Shown here one piece after another: positions 39,341 through 51,304 of a stretch of 64,000 nt of DNA (positions are counted from its first letter, which is position 1; each line of letters opens with the position of its first letter). The notes below the pieces were generated by a model that was not told the DNA's origin, ran no database searches, and was given only the letters and a program-made list of their open reading frames with translations. The DNA is taken from positions 21,848,501 through 21,912,500 of the forward strand of contig NC_088176.1 in assembly GCF_028769735.1 (NCBI RefSeq), read 5' to 3'. Made by a program: the position numbers and the translations under genes. The stretch is from Zonotrichia leucophrys gambelii. Taxonomy: Eukaryota; Chordata; Aves; Passeriformes; Passerellidae.

Positions 39341-40003
39341 TTTTTTAATAGACAAATGACACATTTCTAGGTGCAGCAAGAAAGCAAACTGTCTAAGAAA
39401 TTTAGAACTGATTAGAGGCTTTTTTGAAAAAGAAATACAAGATGATCAGCATTTATTTCTGGCATTTTTAAATGTACCACATAGCCCTGTGACCTTCCCT
39501 TCACTTCCCTCTTGTGTAACTGTACTTGCCCACTGCATCTCTGAGAGGCAGAAATGGTTTTGTTATGGAAGCAGCTTTGTCCCTGTAAGCTTTGGAAGAA
39601 CTTGGTGTTTCAACCAGAAGTAGTTGTCTCAGAGGTCTCCTTTTAGCCATTTATAAGATATTGGCTTATAAATCTAATTATCAACCTAACCAAACAGTTT
39701 TTCCTTGAAATTTTTTAAGTGTTGAGATTCATTTGGCTGTACATCGTTACGATTTATACCTGCTACTAATGCAGTGCCACACAAATTGCAGCACTCATAG
39801 ATTTTAAAGATTTTCCACAAATCTGGGAACTTTATTTATATTTTAAAGGTTGAAGAAAAAAATCGCCTGAAAACCTGTCTGTATAAGTTTTAATAATTAT
39901 TAATTTTGAAGTACATTTTCTTGTTATAATCTCTTACAAATAGCTTTTCAGGAAAAATGAGGAAAAGAAGTAAAATACAAATTTTTTAAAATCTTTATGT
40001 AAA

Positions 40004-40035
40004 TTTTATATATATATATAAAATATATATATATT
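40004..40035. repeat. AT dinucleotide repeat with 20-bp palindrome
   Basis: Bases 40004-40023 form a perfect palindrome (TTTT, then alternating AT, then AAAA), followed by a second (AT)n run. It is a simple repeat with potential for cruciform extrusion. Confidence 0.85.
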
Positions 40036-42115
40036 TGGTATAGGACAATGCATTAAAAGGCACTGTGCTTCATAGCTGCTGTTTGAGGAAGGCATCAGAA
40101 ACATGGTCCATACCCTATCCATCCTCAATTTTCAATGGGTTTTTTAAATGTAGCTGAAGAAATAATGTCCAGTAGAAAAAAAAAATGCAAGTAAAAAGCA
40201 AGGTGTGGCTTGTGCACCAGCAATTAAAAAAATGCACACTACATGTTAAAGAAGTTCTGGAATACAAGTTGAAACATGATGAGTGAAATGGAAGTTGCTA
40301 GGAATTGTTAGGTAGATTTCAATACCTTTCAGGAATTGACTTAGTTTATAATTCTGACAGAAGTTATAAAATGCAATTAAGCTTCTTGGTGTAGCTTCAC
40401 AGAATTTTTTCTGATTGCTGCTAAGGCTGTTTGGAAATAAAATGCAAGCTAGCAGTTCTCTTGGGAAACAGAAAAGGAAACAGAGGTCATAGTTTTTGGT
40501 CAAAAGCACTTCTGGATTTTGGGTCAAATGTCATTTATAACAGCAGTCTAATTCAAATATGTCCTTTTCAATATGTCTGTCCGTATAATATTATATGTTT
40601 ATTTCCGTTGCACTGTGTTCAATGGGAGAATTAATTTTTGATCTGCAAACTCATATCTAATTAATGGAAACAATTATGTTGTGATTATAATACACAGATT
40701 AACCCCCCCATATAATTGGTTACTCCCATAGCATACTTGCTTCTTTTGTTGAATATCATGTGTCTGAAAATTTATTACATCCTGAAGCAGAAGGCCCCCA
40801 GTTAAAATGTTATAAGCATTATGGTACTTGTCCTTTGTTGAAAAAACATCAGAAAATTGAGAATATTTTAGCACAACGGAAAAATCTAGAGTGTTGCTAG
40901 GCATTTTAAACATATTTTTAAATGCTGTATTGAAAGAGAGTATTGTTTGCATTTGAGAATCAACATGTTATTTATATATTAAACATGAATGTTTAATTAA
41001 TTGCTTTGGCAGATAAATGGTGGTCCAGCTTTGAAGGATTCTTCATGCTGGACCTGAAGGAAAGGAAATTTTCTTTCTTTATGGGTGCAATTTCAAAATA
41101 CATAATGAAAAAAATCAAGTAAGAATGTTCACTCCTTCCTTCTCTCATTAGCATCTAATGTAAAATTACAAAATTAAATAAATGAGCAAATTGCAATAAT
41201 CCATACCTTTTATGTCTAGATATTTTATGAGCTTCTAAATGATGTTACAGATTGTATTTTTTTTAATCCAGGCAATTTTCCTATGGTGTCTGTTGCCAGT
41301 ACATATGAGTACATTTCAATACATACATATATGCATATAGTCTAAGCAAATGCATGAATGATAAAACTCTCTACTTGGACAAAATGTGGAAAAAAAAAAT
41401 CCCTCAAACCTCAATCCAAACAAAAAACTTTCACAACACTCCTTCAGTGTTTGAATAGAATCTTTTGCTTGCCAAGATACTTTATTTCTCCCCTTATTTA
41501 GTTGATTAAAGTCCTAACTAGCAGGGAATGAATGCAATAAAAAGTGCGCTACTTGCTAGGCACAAACCCGCGATGTTAAACCTAGAACAAGTAAGGTTTT
41601 CCTTACTCCTTAGACATTGAACAATCTGTGCTGTTGCTTGCAATATAGTGGGTTTTGTGTATTAATAGCTCTTATGGTTTGCAAATATTACCTCTTTGTG
41701 GTTCCAGAAGGGTCACTGGTTTTTTACACTCTAGGAAGATTGCTGCTGTTATCTGTAAATCCATTGCTTGGACTAGAAGGGGATTACATGATATGATTTA
41801 AAACAATGTCTTCTGTATTTTATTCTTTCCATAAGGAAATGACCCTTTACCATATACAGCTTAGATAAATAAATAAAGCTTCTATGACATATAGTAGTAG
41901 ACTATTTGCCTTTCTTACCTCAAAAATACCTGAAAAAATGTCTTACTAAGCAAGGTATAAGGGGAATGAAAAGAATAATAAATCAAGTTAGTTCTCATCT
42001 CAAGTTTGGAGCACCATATATAATGCTAGTAGTTATTGGTACAATAAAATGGATTTAATGTTGGCATACCAAATGTTGGCTGCATTTTGGTAGCTTGGAA
42101 ATTGGCTTTGAAAGT

Positions 42116-42290
42116 TCACAGAATCACAGAATATGTGAAGTTGGAAAGGATTCACAAGCATCCTGGCCCTGGCCCAGGGTAGCCCCAAACATCCCACCAT
42201 GTGCCGGAGAGCGTTGTCCAAATCCTTGAACTCTGCCAGGCTTGGTGTCATATCCCCTTCCCTGGGAAGCTGTTCCAGTGCACAACCATT
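42116..42290 (-). mobile_element. CR1 LINE 3' fragment, minus orientation
   Basis: The complement of a CR1 tail is seen in CACAGAATCACAGAATATG at the left edge. It is followed by AGTTGGAAAGGATTC, GCCCCAAACATCCCACCATG and CTGGGAAGCTGTTCCAGTG. About 175 bases remain. It runs directly into a plus-oriented CR1 tail. Confidence 0.88.
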
Positions 42291-42328
42291 TGATCTTAGA
42301 GGTCTTCTCCAACCAAAATGATTTTATT
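42291..42328 (+). mobile_element. CR1 LINE terminal tail, plus orientation
   Basis: GATCTTAGAGGTCTTCTCC followed by AACCAAAATGATTTTATT is the extreme 3' end of a CR1 element in plus orientation. It abuts the minus-oriented fragment with no spacer, so two CR1 tails face outward from a shared junction. Confidence 0.75.
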
Positions 42329-44540
42329 ACTGGATCATTCTCCTTGTAAAGTTTTAAAATATAGTAGTGTGGAAATCACTTCTGCCTCTCTGCAGCAAGG
42401 TCAAACATATGAACATGTAAGGCCTAAAAGAAGGAGAAACAAATTCTGGATTATCTTTTGTAAGGAAATACCTCAAACTCACATGGGATCTCGTTTGTCT
42501 CATAGTACTGGTTTTATAGGGAGTTAGAGTATTGTTAAGCAGCGTATCCTGAAGTACTCAGCTATTTTTGTATGTTCACCTAAAATGCAGAAACTAGTGG
42601 TTAACTGGACTCTGAGAGATGATGATGTACATAATTTTAATAGAAATGTTGCATGTTTGTTTTTATCCCATGTGAGAATATTGCTTATTTCTAGGCACAA
42701 TTCTTTCTTCCTTATAAATTTCATTGAGAAAGTAAAACTTACACTTTGGAACAGGTAACTTCTAAGGAGTCAGTTTTCTAGTGTTGAAAATGCCCTGACC
42801 TTCCATTTCATTTTGTTTTACTGCTGATCTGCCCATCCAAGATCCTCATATGAATTTTACCAAAATAATTTTGAAAAATTCGTTTCTGTAATACCCTATG
42901 GGCTATGTAATTGATTGCAAATAGGAAGTAGAAGATGAAGCTTCTGTTTGAATGATTCCAGGTCAAATTAAGATATGTGACACATCAAGGAATTTAAATC
43001 ATGCATCTCAAAGACCTCTTTTCTCTCACTTCCAAAGTTTATATGTATTTTACTTCTGGTGTCATGTTATATATATTCATATATGTGTGTCATTATTGTG
43101 GGGATTAAATATATCTTTGTAGAGAAAACATGTGGAGAGCAGCAGTATGTGATATTGCAGCAATATGCATGGTAACTTGATTTTTATGTCTTTTATGATT
43201 TGGTAGGGAACCAGACACTATCAAGAGCAATCCCACTTATAGTGGTCTAGAAGGCAGCAGAATTTTGAAGGTTTTTCAGCAGATCTTCTCTTAATAAGAT
43301 CTTAGAACAGCATAGCTGCTGCTTAGTTTGTCTAAATTTTTCACCCATTAGAATTTTCATGTATTGGAATATTTCCTTTGTTTTATTAACTATGGGAGAA
43401 GATATATGTAAATTCTGTATTTCTAGTTGATGTGAAGGATCAGGTTAACAAAGGTATTGGATGTAATGAAATGAGATTTGCGCAGTGCTTGAACCTTTAT
43501 CAGTTGGATGTGCAATCTAGGGTTCTCCAGCCTGTGTTTCTCTTGCTAACCCAGTTATTGGTCAGATTTGGCTGCTATAAAAGCATTCTGTCATGCTGAG
43601 GAGCAACAATGGTAGGAACTTGGACCTCTCCATTTTAATTTCTGGGAAAAATCACCCTTGCATGACAACATACCCATTTGTGTTATTTAGTAGGGGAGGG
43701 CTGTATGTACACATGACAGTGCTTTAATAATTGAATTAGTTTTAGAATAGGACTTCTGGGCTAATTTACTGTAGTGAAGGGTATCAGAAATTTGATGTAG
43801 AGAGTTCCTCTTTATAGATGGCTCCCCATAAAGAGCTGGAGGCAGGCGTGCCTGGCTAGATATTAGATACTGACTCATCTCTAGCCTAGGACAGGGAACA
43901 GTGATAAGATTGTGTGGAGGAAAAGTTAGTTGCTTATTTCAGTAGGTCTTAGAAACTTCAGGCATTTCTACCAGATCTCCAGTAATGATAGAAGCACCTT
44001 TACAACATCCTCTGAAGGTCTGTTTAAAATATTAGTAAAGGGAATCAAAGCCCTAGGAGTTTGCTCAACCAAACATGACTCTAGCTGCATAAATAACAGA
44101 TACTAACTTCCTTTAGTTTATTGAACAAGTCATGTCCTGAAGGCTTCTGTAACTCACTATGAACCAGTATTCTGCTTAGATACTGGTTTTATGTAATATA
44201 ATTTTATAAGTCTTAACACTTGTCAAACAGGTCATGCAATCCATTGCTATTTCTGTTCCAGTGTTTGATTTTTTTTTAACATAGAAGTGATTTCTTTTTT
44301 CTTTAGACCCCCTTTGTAAAAAAACTGAGTTTTTTATGTCAGATTCTTCTTGCTCATTTAGTTTCTCTTAATATAGCCAAATGTTTTCTTGGCATTCCCT
44401 CCCCCTAGGTGTGGGGTGTTTTATTCTACTGAATTTGGTGTTTTCTTCAGGCTAGTAAGGACCTCTAAAGATACAAGGGCATTGAAAAATATAAAACTGG
44501 TCAAGAGAAATGACAGAAAACACCATGCATAAATAAAATA

Positions 44541-44594
44541 CCCCCTTCCTTCTCTCTCTCTCTCTCCCCTTCTCCTCCCCCTTCCCCCCCTCCC
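44541..44594 (+). repeat. 54-base pure polypyrimidine tract
   Basis: Every base from 44541 to 44594 is C or T. The middle is a (TC)n microsatellite and the ends are C-rich. The complementary strand is pure purine. Such mirror-like tracts can form triplex (H-DNA) structures. The overlapping Arg/Glu/Gly-rich minus-strand frame is an artefact of this repeat. Confidence 0.92.
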
Positions 44595-44779
44595 AAAATG
44601 AACAATGATTGTGTGGTTGAAGACCTGGCTGAATAAGTATGTCAGGTACTGATTGGAAGAATGATAAATGGAGTGACCTAACAAAGGATTGACTTCTCCA
44701 AAAGACAGGCCTTTTTTAATGGATGGAAAGGGAGGAAGCCTCATTTAGAAGGGAAAGGCTGTTGGCAGTGCAGATATGA

Positions 44780-45070
44780 CAAAGGGGAAGTCGACAACCA
44801 TTGATTTACGTTCGGGAATGACAGTTGAAAAATTCAACAATAATCATGACAAATGAGAAGCGATGCAGTCAGAGGAAAAAATGCCAATACGTTAAGCCTG
44901 AGAAGAAATGCCAAGGTCACAAGCAAAGGTTCCCAAACTTCTGCTTTTGACAGCCTTAATGGAAATATTGGAAAAGATTGGGTGTACAGGTTAAAAAGTA
45001 TGATTTGGAAAGAGGAATTGTAGGCGATGCTAATTAGCGTTTGTTCTTTTCAAGGTGGTCATGTTTGTTG
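44780..45070. other. Candidate conserved noncoding element
   Basis: The stretch retains CpGs (GTCGAC, TTACGTTCGGG, AGCGATG, TACGTT, GGCGATG, TAGCG) and includes GCTAATTAGC, a near-palindromic homeodomain-type site. It holds no coding-like frame. The call is inferred from composition. Confidence 0.27.
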
Positions 45071-46224
45071 CCTATAGAAGTGTTGAGTCAAACATCATTA
45101 ATAGACTGTTCTCCTCTAGAGTATAATTTTTTATTCTTAAGGAACTGATGAAATAAATTAATAGCAACAGGCAAACAGTCATGTTTGTTTTAAAATATCG
45201 CTTTGCTGCTCAGTAAATAAAGCAAATCTGTGGATTTCTTTATCTCAATCTTATGCATGGTATAAAGCTTATTTAAAAAAAATCTTTCAAGTATGATAGT
45301 AAATCAGATTATAAAAGATTTAGATGGAGTGTTAGGTCAGATCTGAATAAATAAGTCTGGCATCTAAGAAGTCTTTGCTAAATGTAAATCTAATCAGAAT
45401 GGCAAAATCTTGTAGTGATGGGGTTTTAAAATAAACACTGCCCAGCTTATTTTTGTTTTTCAGTTTATTGAATCAGTTACTTGAATGAGCAGACCATGTG
45501 TATAAAGCAGTTTTCTACTAGTGCATTAGGTTTAATTATGTTATTAAGTAATTTACAAAATTGCAATATGCAGATAGTCACTAGTGTAATGAAATGAGCA
45601 ACTCTCTGTTTACTTGAAAACCTGAGAACACAGTACTGGTGAGAGAAACATTCCTACCCAGAGCATCTTATGGAAATGAGTAGGAAAGCAGTGAATATCA
45701 AAACCTATTTTATTTGTGCAGTATTAAGTGGCACAAATTGCTTTCAGATGTATCTTTTCAAATACTCTCTGATATGGCTTTAAAAACCCCTGAACATTGT
45801 TTTCCCCCCCAACAAAACTGCCTTCATATGGGGCTAAAAAGAATAGTTCCTTAATCACAGGAAATGATCAGTTTTATAATATTTAATTAGTGTAACACAT
45901 CTCTCAAATTAAACTGATTTTTAACTCCGAATTTGTAAAGGGTTAAGTCCTCACACACAAGTACTAATTTAGTATGCAGTGGTCATTTTTACCTTAAATG
46001 TACTGCAGGCAATTATACATTTAAAAACAAATCTGAAATGCAATCTGCAAAAATAATACCTGAGCTCAAGGGTAAGAAAAAAGACACACAGAAATTCTCA
46101 CCCTGAAAACAAGCCAAGAATGTTGCAAATTGCTAGGGCTTGTTATTTGAGGTAAACCTGGATCTGTAATGGGTTTTTACTATTCCACTTATACCTGGGG
46201 CTGCAAAGTGGAATATAAGGAAAC

Positions 46225-46480
46225 TAGCCTCTTTAGATTAAACATTTTCTAATCAGCTTTATCACTCATATCTGAATTTATCTTATTTGAGGAAAATGCC
46301 AATATATTAGCAAGCATATATGATACACAAGGTGACCCTACCAACTTAATGACATAATACATTATCCTTAATGAAGTCAATATCTTGTCTTTTAGCTGTC
46401 TGTCTATTGGGGCGATTAATTGCAGTGTCATTAAAGTTAGCTCTCTTTTCATTTGAGCTTGACAAGTCGCATAAAACTAA
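46225..46480. other. Candidate conserved noncoding element
   Basis: Motifs include CTAATCAGC, GGGGCGATTAATTGC, TGTCATTAAAG, CTGTCTGTCTATTG and ACAAGTCGC, all typical of vertebrate developmental enhancers. A 67-codon minus-strand frame overlaps but shows no known domain. The call is inferred from motif texture. Confidence 0.27.
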
Positions 46481-48431
46481 TGTTCTTAGTTATCAGCCAC
46501 TGGAATAGGATGGAGGATGGAGGAAATTGTAGGACAAATAAGGGGGTACTGCAACAGCTAACTTGAAGGAATTTTTCCAATGACTGTTTTCCAAGCCTTC
46601 TATTGCCGACTGTGCACTAATAGTTGAAACATTTGGAACAGAATTATCCAGATTGGGGGTTTGCTTTTGTGTATTGAGCTTGAAGTAGAACATAATGAAC
46701 TGCAAACTATCAGAGGCCACTGTGCAATTAAGACATCAGGACTGAAAAATTTGCAGAAATAGCCCCATGAGTAAAGTTAAATGAGCTTATGTACCCTAAG
46801 TTAATGCAATAAACAATATAAAAATATGTATTTTTCTCTTACCATAGAGTTTCTCATTTATCAGAGCGTGAAATAAATATAAAGCAATTTAGGAAATGAG
46901 TTTATATGAAATAATGGCTTTGCATCTTTGATAAAACAAGTTTCAGTCACTAGTGATGATAGCAATGAAGCTGTGGTGCCCGGTGCTAATTGTAGTGCGC
47001 AAGCATCACTCCCTGCCTTCCCCCTACCTCTGAAACTACAAGACAGGATGGCTGTAATTTACAGTGTGTTATCTTTGTCTATAGCGGCAAGATGATATGA
47101 AGTAAATCAAGGTACGAGTAATGAAAGACTGAAAATTTATTCCTTGGAGCACACTTTAAAGTGTAGTATCTGTTATAGTGGCACTGCCTGAAGACCCTGA
47201 AATGAGACTTGGATGAAGGGCAATAAAGAAGCATAGAGGCTCATGTTAATGTTGTTTGTCTGAGGTTAGTAATTGGGTTCCACTGATGAGTTGTGTGAAG
47301 ACAAAGTGAGAATCCTAGCAAGTATTGTAAATCTTACATTGTTGGAACAAGAAGCAATCCTAACAAATATTGATCCTTCCTGTGCCCAGAGGCGAGGAAG
47401 AAAGCAGCATGCTGCTGAGCCAGTGTTGTTTCAATAGCACCAATTACCTTAGTGAGGCTAGTGCTCTGCATGAAATCCCACCAGGCTCACAAATTGTGAA
47501 TTATCAATGATTAGGCTTTTTAGATATATCCCCTAAAATCATGCCAGGTTAGCTTTCTGTATCAATTCTCCTTTTAGACCCCAAAATGTATATCTTAAAA
47601 GCTTTTATTTTCGGCTTTTAAAAAGCTGTGGATATATTTCAAGTACATTGTGTGCACTTAATCCTTTCCCTCCCATATAACCCCTTCTTATCCCCACCCC
47701 CACAAAAAAAAAAAAAAAGGGACTGATCCTGATCTCATGACTGAAAATATTCTTGGTAATGTTTATTAAATATTTGTTTAACTTGTGTTTTCTGGTTTCT
47801 AATTTACATTAAGTATTAGAAAAAAACATACATTGTGACATAATTAAAGGCTTATTTTAATAAAATCTCACATTTTGTATCTGAAACTTTGGTTTATTTT
47901 TGACTCTAGATTCGTATTTCTTCTAGAGAAAACTTTCAATCATTATTAAATAATTTACAAAATTACAGTGTGCTGCAAAATTGATGTTCGACTCAAAATT
48001 CATATGTAGTTAAATGCTGGCTTCCATGCTTGCTTTTTTTCTCATATCTCATTTGAGGCTATTTTTTCATATACAGTGTGGCTGTCAAAATTCTATATAA
48101 AGGAAAGACTTGTCTTGATGTGTGAGGGAGAGGGTGCCAGCAGCAGTTTGGGTGTTCTAACCCGGCATTGTGACAAGTCCCTGTGCTGATGAGATGCAGG
48201 CATGTGCATGCTGGGGGCAGAGAATGGGAGACAGAGGGCAGTGGGACAGGGAGGCACAGATTGTCCTCCTGCCACCTGCTAGTCCTGGGCTGTGGCCACT
48301 GGAGCACACTCCTGTCCTCTGTGGTGTCTGTGGCTGTGGATGACTTTAAAGCCAGTAAGAGCCTTATTGTCAATTCAGGGAATCTCTGCTCTGCTGTGTG
48401 AAAAGGGAGGCCTAGTAAAGCAGAAGTGTAG

Positions 48432-48501
48432 TCCATCCATCCATCCATCCATCCATCCATCCATCCATCCATCCATCCATCCATCCATCCATCCATCCAT
48501 C
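48432..48501 (+). repeat. (ATCC)n microsatellite, about 17 copies
   Basis: Seventy bases of uninterrupted TCCA/ATCC tetranucleotide repeat. The perfect array suggests recent expansion and probable length polymorphism. The overlapping frames in both directions translate to short periodic peptides (Pro-Ser-Ile-His or Met-Asp-Gly-Trp type) and are not genes. Confidence 0.97.
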
Positions 48502-48644
48502 AGCAGTGTATATAATTGCTGCTGGTCTGTTGGCACTGTAGCCTACCTTGTGCCTTTCGTTTGGGGAATACCCTCCAGTGTGATGGACCTTCTGGCAGGA
48601 GCTCTCTTCAGTAAAGGCCTGCCTTTTCTGCAGAGAAGGGAACT

Positions 48645-48688
48645 CCATTCCTATCAATTTTACCTAGCCATTCCTATCAATTTTACCT
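48645..48688 (+). repeat. 21-base direct duplication
   Basis: CCATTCCTATCAATTTTACCT occurs at 48645-48665 and again at 48668-48688, separated by two bases. The perfect identity suggests a recent event. Confidence 0.9.
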
Positions 48689-51232
48689 ATATCCCTTCCC
48701 ACATTATCTCTTCTGTGTTGCTTAGACCTGCTTTTGAGTTCTCCTCTTGGACCTACTGATTTCCCTGGCTGGCCGATTCTCAACTGAACCCATTCAGAGA
48801 GTGGCAGAGCAGCCACTTATGCTTGGTCCTGTGTGCTGTGTTAGCTGAAAGGACACAAAGTAATCCCAGGGAAGGGTTCACAATTGGGGTTTTTTCTTTC
48901 TTTTTGTTAGATAGCACATATGGACTGGTTTGTTTTGGCAACCAGTGAAGGGGAGCTGGATAGCTGAAGGGTCTCTGCCGGTGCTGCTGAGTGGGTGTGA
49001 CCTGGGGCTCACTTGGCTGGATGTGCCTGCTCCTAGCCCCTGATACCTGGTTTTCAAATGTCCTGTAAGTGTTTGTACATGAGCTTGCTAGAAGTTTCCA
49101 TGCAGGTTTGAAAGATGCTGTTGAAGGCTTTGTGTTTTTGAAGGGTTTTCCTGCAGAAGATGAGAACCAGCAGCCGCTGTTTCATTGTGAGTTTCTTTCT
49201 GAAGTGATCAGAGGCCAGCAGCAGTTGCAGTGATGTAAAGTAGTTGTTTGATAGGTTTAGGAATCTGTATAAATGGTGTCATAGTTGCACAAATAGCAGT
49301 TTGAGAAATTCCTGTCTTTATTGTATAATAATAATAACATAAAAATGCTGAGCTTTATTACTGAAATGGAGCTGTGAAGTTGGTGGCCTGTATATGGGAC
49401 ACTTAATACTGTTTAGAGTTTATTAGTGTGGTACACCCAGAGCTGAAGCATCTCTGTGTCGAAACATTTTAATTGCAAGGGCAGAAAGCACCAGTCTATG
49501 TTCAATAAAACTACACAGGATATTGAAACCATGTTTTTTCTTTGGGTTCACACACCTATTGGAAGAAATTCTGCACCACTTATTATTAAATATAGTTTAA
49601 TGTAGTATTAACCAAACTGGGGCTTTGGGGAGAGAAGGTGACTACAGAAATGGTCCATTTTTAGTATGAGAGTTTCTCAGTGTTGCAAGAGACTCTTAAT
49701 GAGGAAGGAAACCATGAAAGTAAGTGTATCAACAAAATTGGGTTAGTTTCTTTCATTTACTGTTCAGCTGTATTTGTCTAATATTCTTGAGTAATATAGT
49801 TTCCCAAAAGGAAACACTCTATTTTTTTTAATACTTTGTGGGTCACAAAAATATCAAATTGAACTACAGGTGATTGACCCTCAAATTAGAAGACAACTGA
49901 TAGTGAGCTATCACATCAAAGCTGCGGGTTAAGGGAAACTGGTTTTTTACAGGAGACAGCCTTTTCTATTTAAGAAGCAATGCTTCTTCTTCATGCATGC
50001 TCATCTTTAAACTGTATAGCTTTGATCCATCATTCTCCCTGTGACTGTAAAATATTTTTAATTGCTTGTGTTTAGACATACCTGTGAAAAACCTGTGATC
50101 CTCCTAGCCCTACATGCTAGCAGCAGTAGCTTTTCTCAGTAATTTCAATTTTGTATCAAATTCTAAATAACACAAACAATTGTGATGGCAGCCAGTGACT
50201 ATTTTTTTCTCCTCAATTAGCTCTTAGGTTTTCTAGATGGGGTAAGTGTTTTATCATCTTCCCTTAATCTGAGATTGGTGAATATTCCTCTTGATTTAAA
50301 ACTTTCCATGTTTACTTACCCTGGTCATTGTCCCACTCATGTTCAGGAGTCTTAGTGGCTGTTTAAACTCTTTCATTAGCATAGATTATGATTATTTGTA
50401 ATGTTGAGTTTACTAGAGTAGGTGTAAAATGTTATTTCTTTGCCCCACATTTGGTTTGGCTCCTTTTAGCACTTTTAAATTATTCAAGGCATTCTGATAA
50501 TCTCTGAAAATCTGAATGGCTCTGGAAATCTCAGCCTGGCACTGTACAATATCATTTCTTCAGTTTACACTGCCACCACAGGTCACAGTCAGTAATGGGT
50601 GCATTCTTTCAGGTGTCCACACTGAGATATTTAGACACCTAGACTTTATTTCTCCTTGAAATTTTATTCTGTTTCTGAACCTGGTTCTGTGATCTGAGTC
50701 CTGAGCTCTGTAAACTTTGAGAGTAAGATTTACCTAATTAAATTGCCTTGTTAAATGTTTTGCCATGTGAGATTCTTCTGGACCAATGGTTGCATATATT
50801 TGATTTCTTCAAATTTGTGGTTATTTCCTCAATGCAAGTAAAGGATTACCCTTCTCTCCCATATGTGTGTATGCCAAATCTGCATCTGTTGGCCAAAAAT
50901 ATTTTCAATTCCAAATTAAGCATACATACTACCACCCCCATGTTTATTTAGAGATAGAATGATGTTATATTTTTATGATACAGATAGGTCATGAGTATCC
51001 ATTTTTGCCACCTAGCTCCAGATACCCATCATAAGAATGTAGCTGTTAATCTTACACTGATCTCTTTTCCTAAGCCTCAACAAGAAACTAGGGACCACTA
51101 AAAACATACTCCCTTTCATTAAAGAGGAAATTATTACCATATATTTTTGTAATAACCAGTAACATTTCAACTTACTTACATTTATAGCTTGTAATCAAGT
51201 TTATGTTTAACCTCTAATCCCCATGAAGTAGG

Positions 51233-51304
51233 TAATGACTGGTTTGTTAGTTAACCACTCATGGGAAGTTAAGGGCAGCTAAAAATCTACCAAACCAGTC
51301 ATTA
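51233..51304. repeat. Inverted repeat, 14-bp perfect arms
   Basis: TAATGACTGGTTTG (51233-51246) and CAAACCAGTCATTA (51291-51304) are exact reverse complements separated by 44 bases. After one mismatch, three further pairs (TAG with CTA) extend the stem inward. The 72-base overall size is in the range of pre-miRNA hairpins, though the stem is short for Dicer processing. A small MITE-like remnant is also possible. Confidence 0.8.

Larger units (their letters stand above)
37101..42115. other. Unique AT-rich sequence, no named gene
   Basis: No gene or dispersed repeat recognised apart from an AT palindrome at 40004-40035 and A and T runs. A CpG-bearing patch is described separately at 38750-39340. 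Confidence 0.5.
42329..48431. other. Unique AT-rich sequence, no named gene
   Basis: No gene or dispersed repeat recognised. The stretch includes the polypyrimidine tract at 44541-44594, a poly-A run at 47704-47718 and several CpG-bearing, motif-rich patches (44780-45070, 46225-46480, 46930-47130). The last part, 48100-48420, is locally GC-rich. Confidence 0.5.

Noticed and set aside
40004..40035. AT palindrome as a replication origin or terminator
   Set aside because: It is an ordinary AT microsatellite in vertebrate DNA with no supporting context.
41520..41600. CpG-bearing bases considered as a tRNA gene
   Set aside because: No A-box and B-box pair and no cloverleaf could be built.
44421..44744. 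Arg/Glu/Gly-rich minus-strand frame
   Set aside because: It is produced by the polypyrimidine tract read on the purine strand.
48059..48759. Open frames with periodic peptides around the ATCC array
   Set aside because: They are direct translations of the tetranucleotide repeat and its flanks, not proteins.
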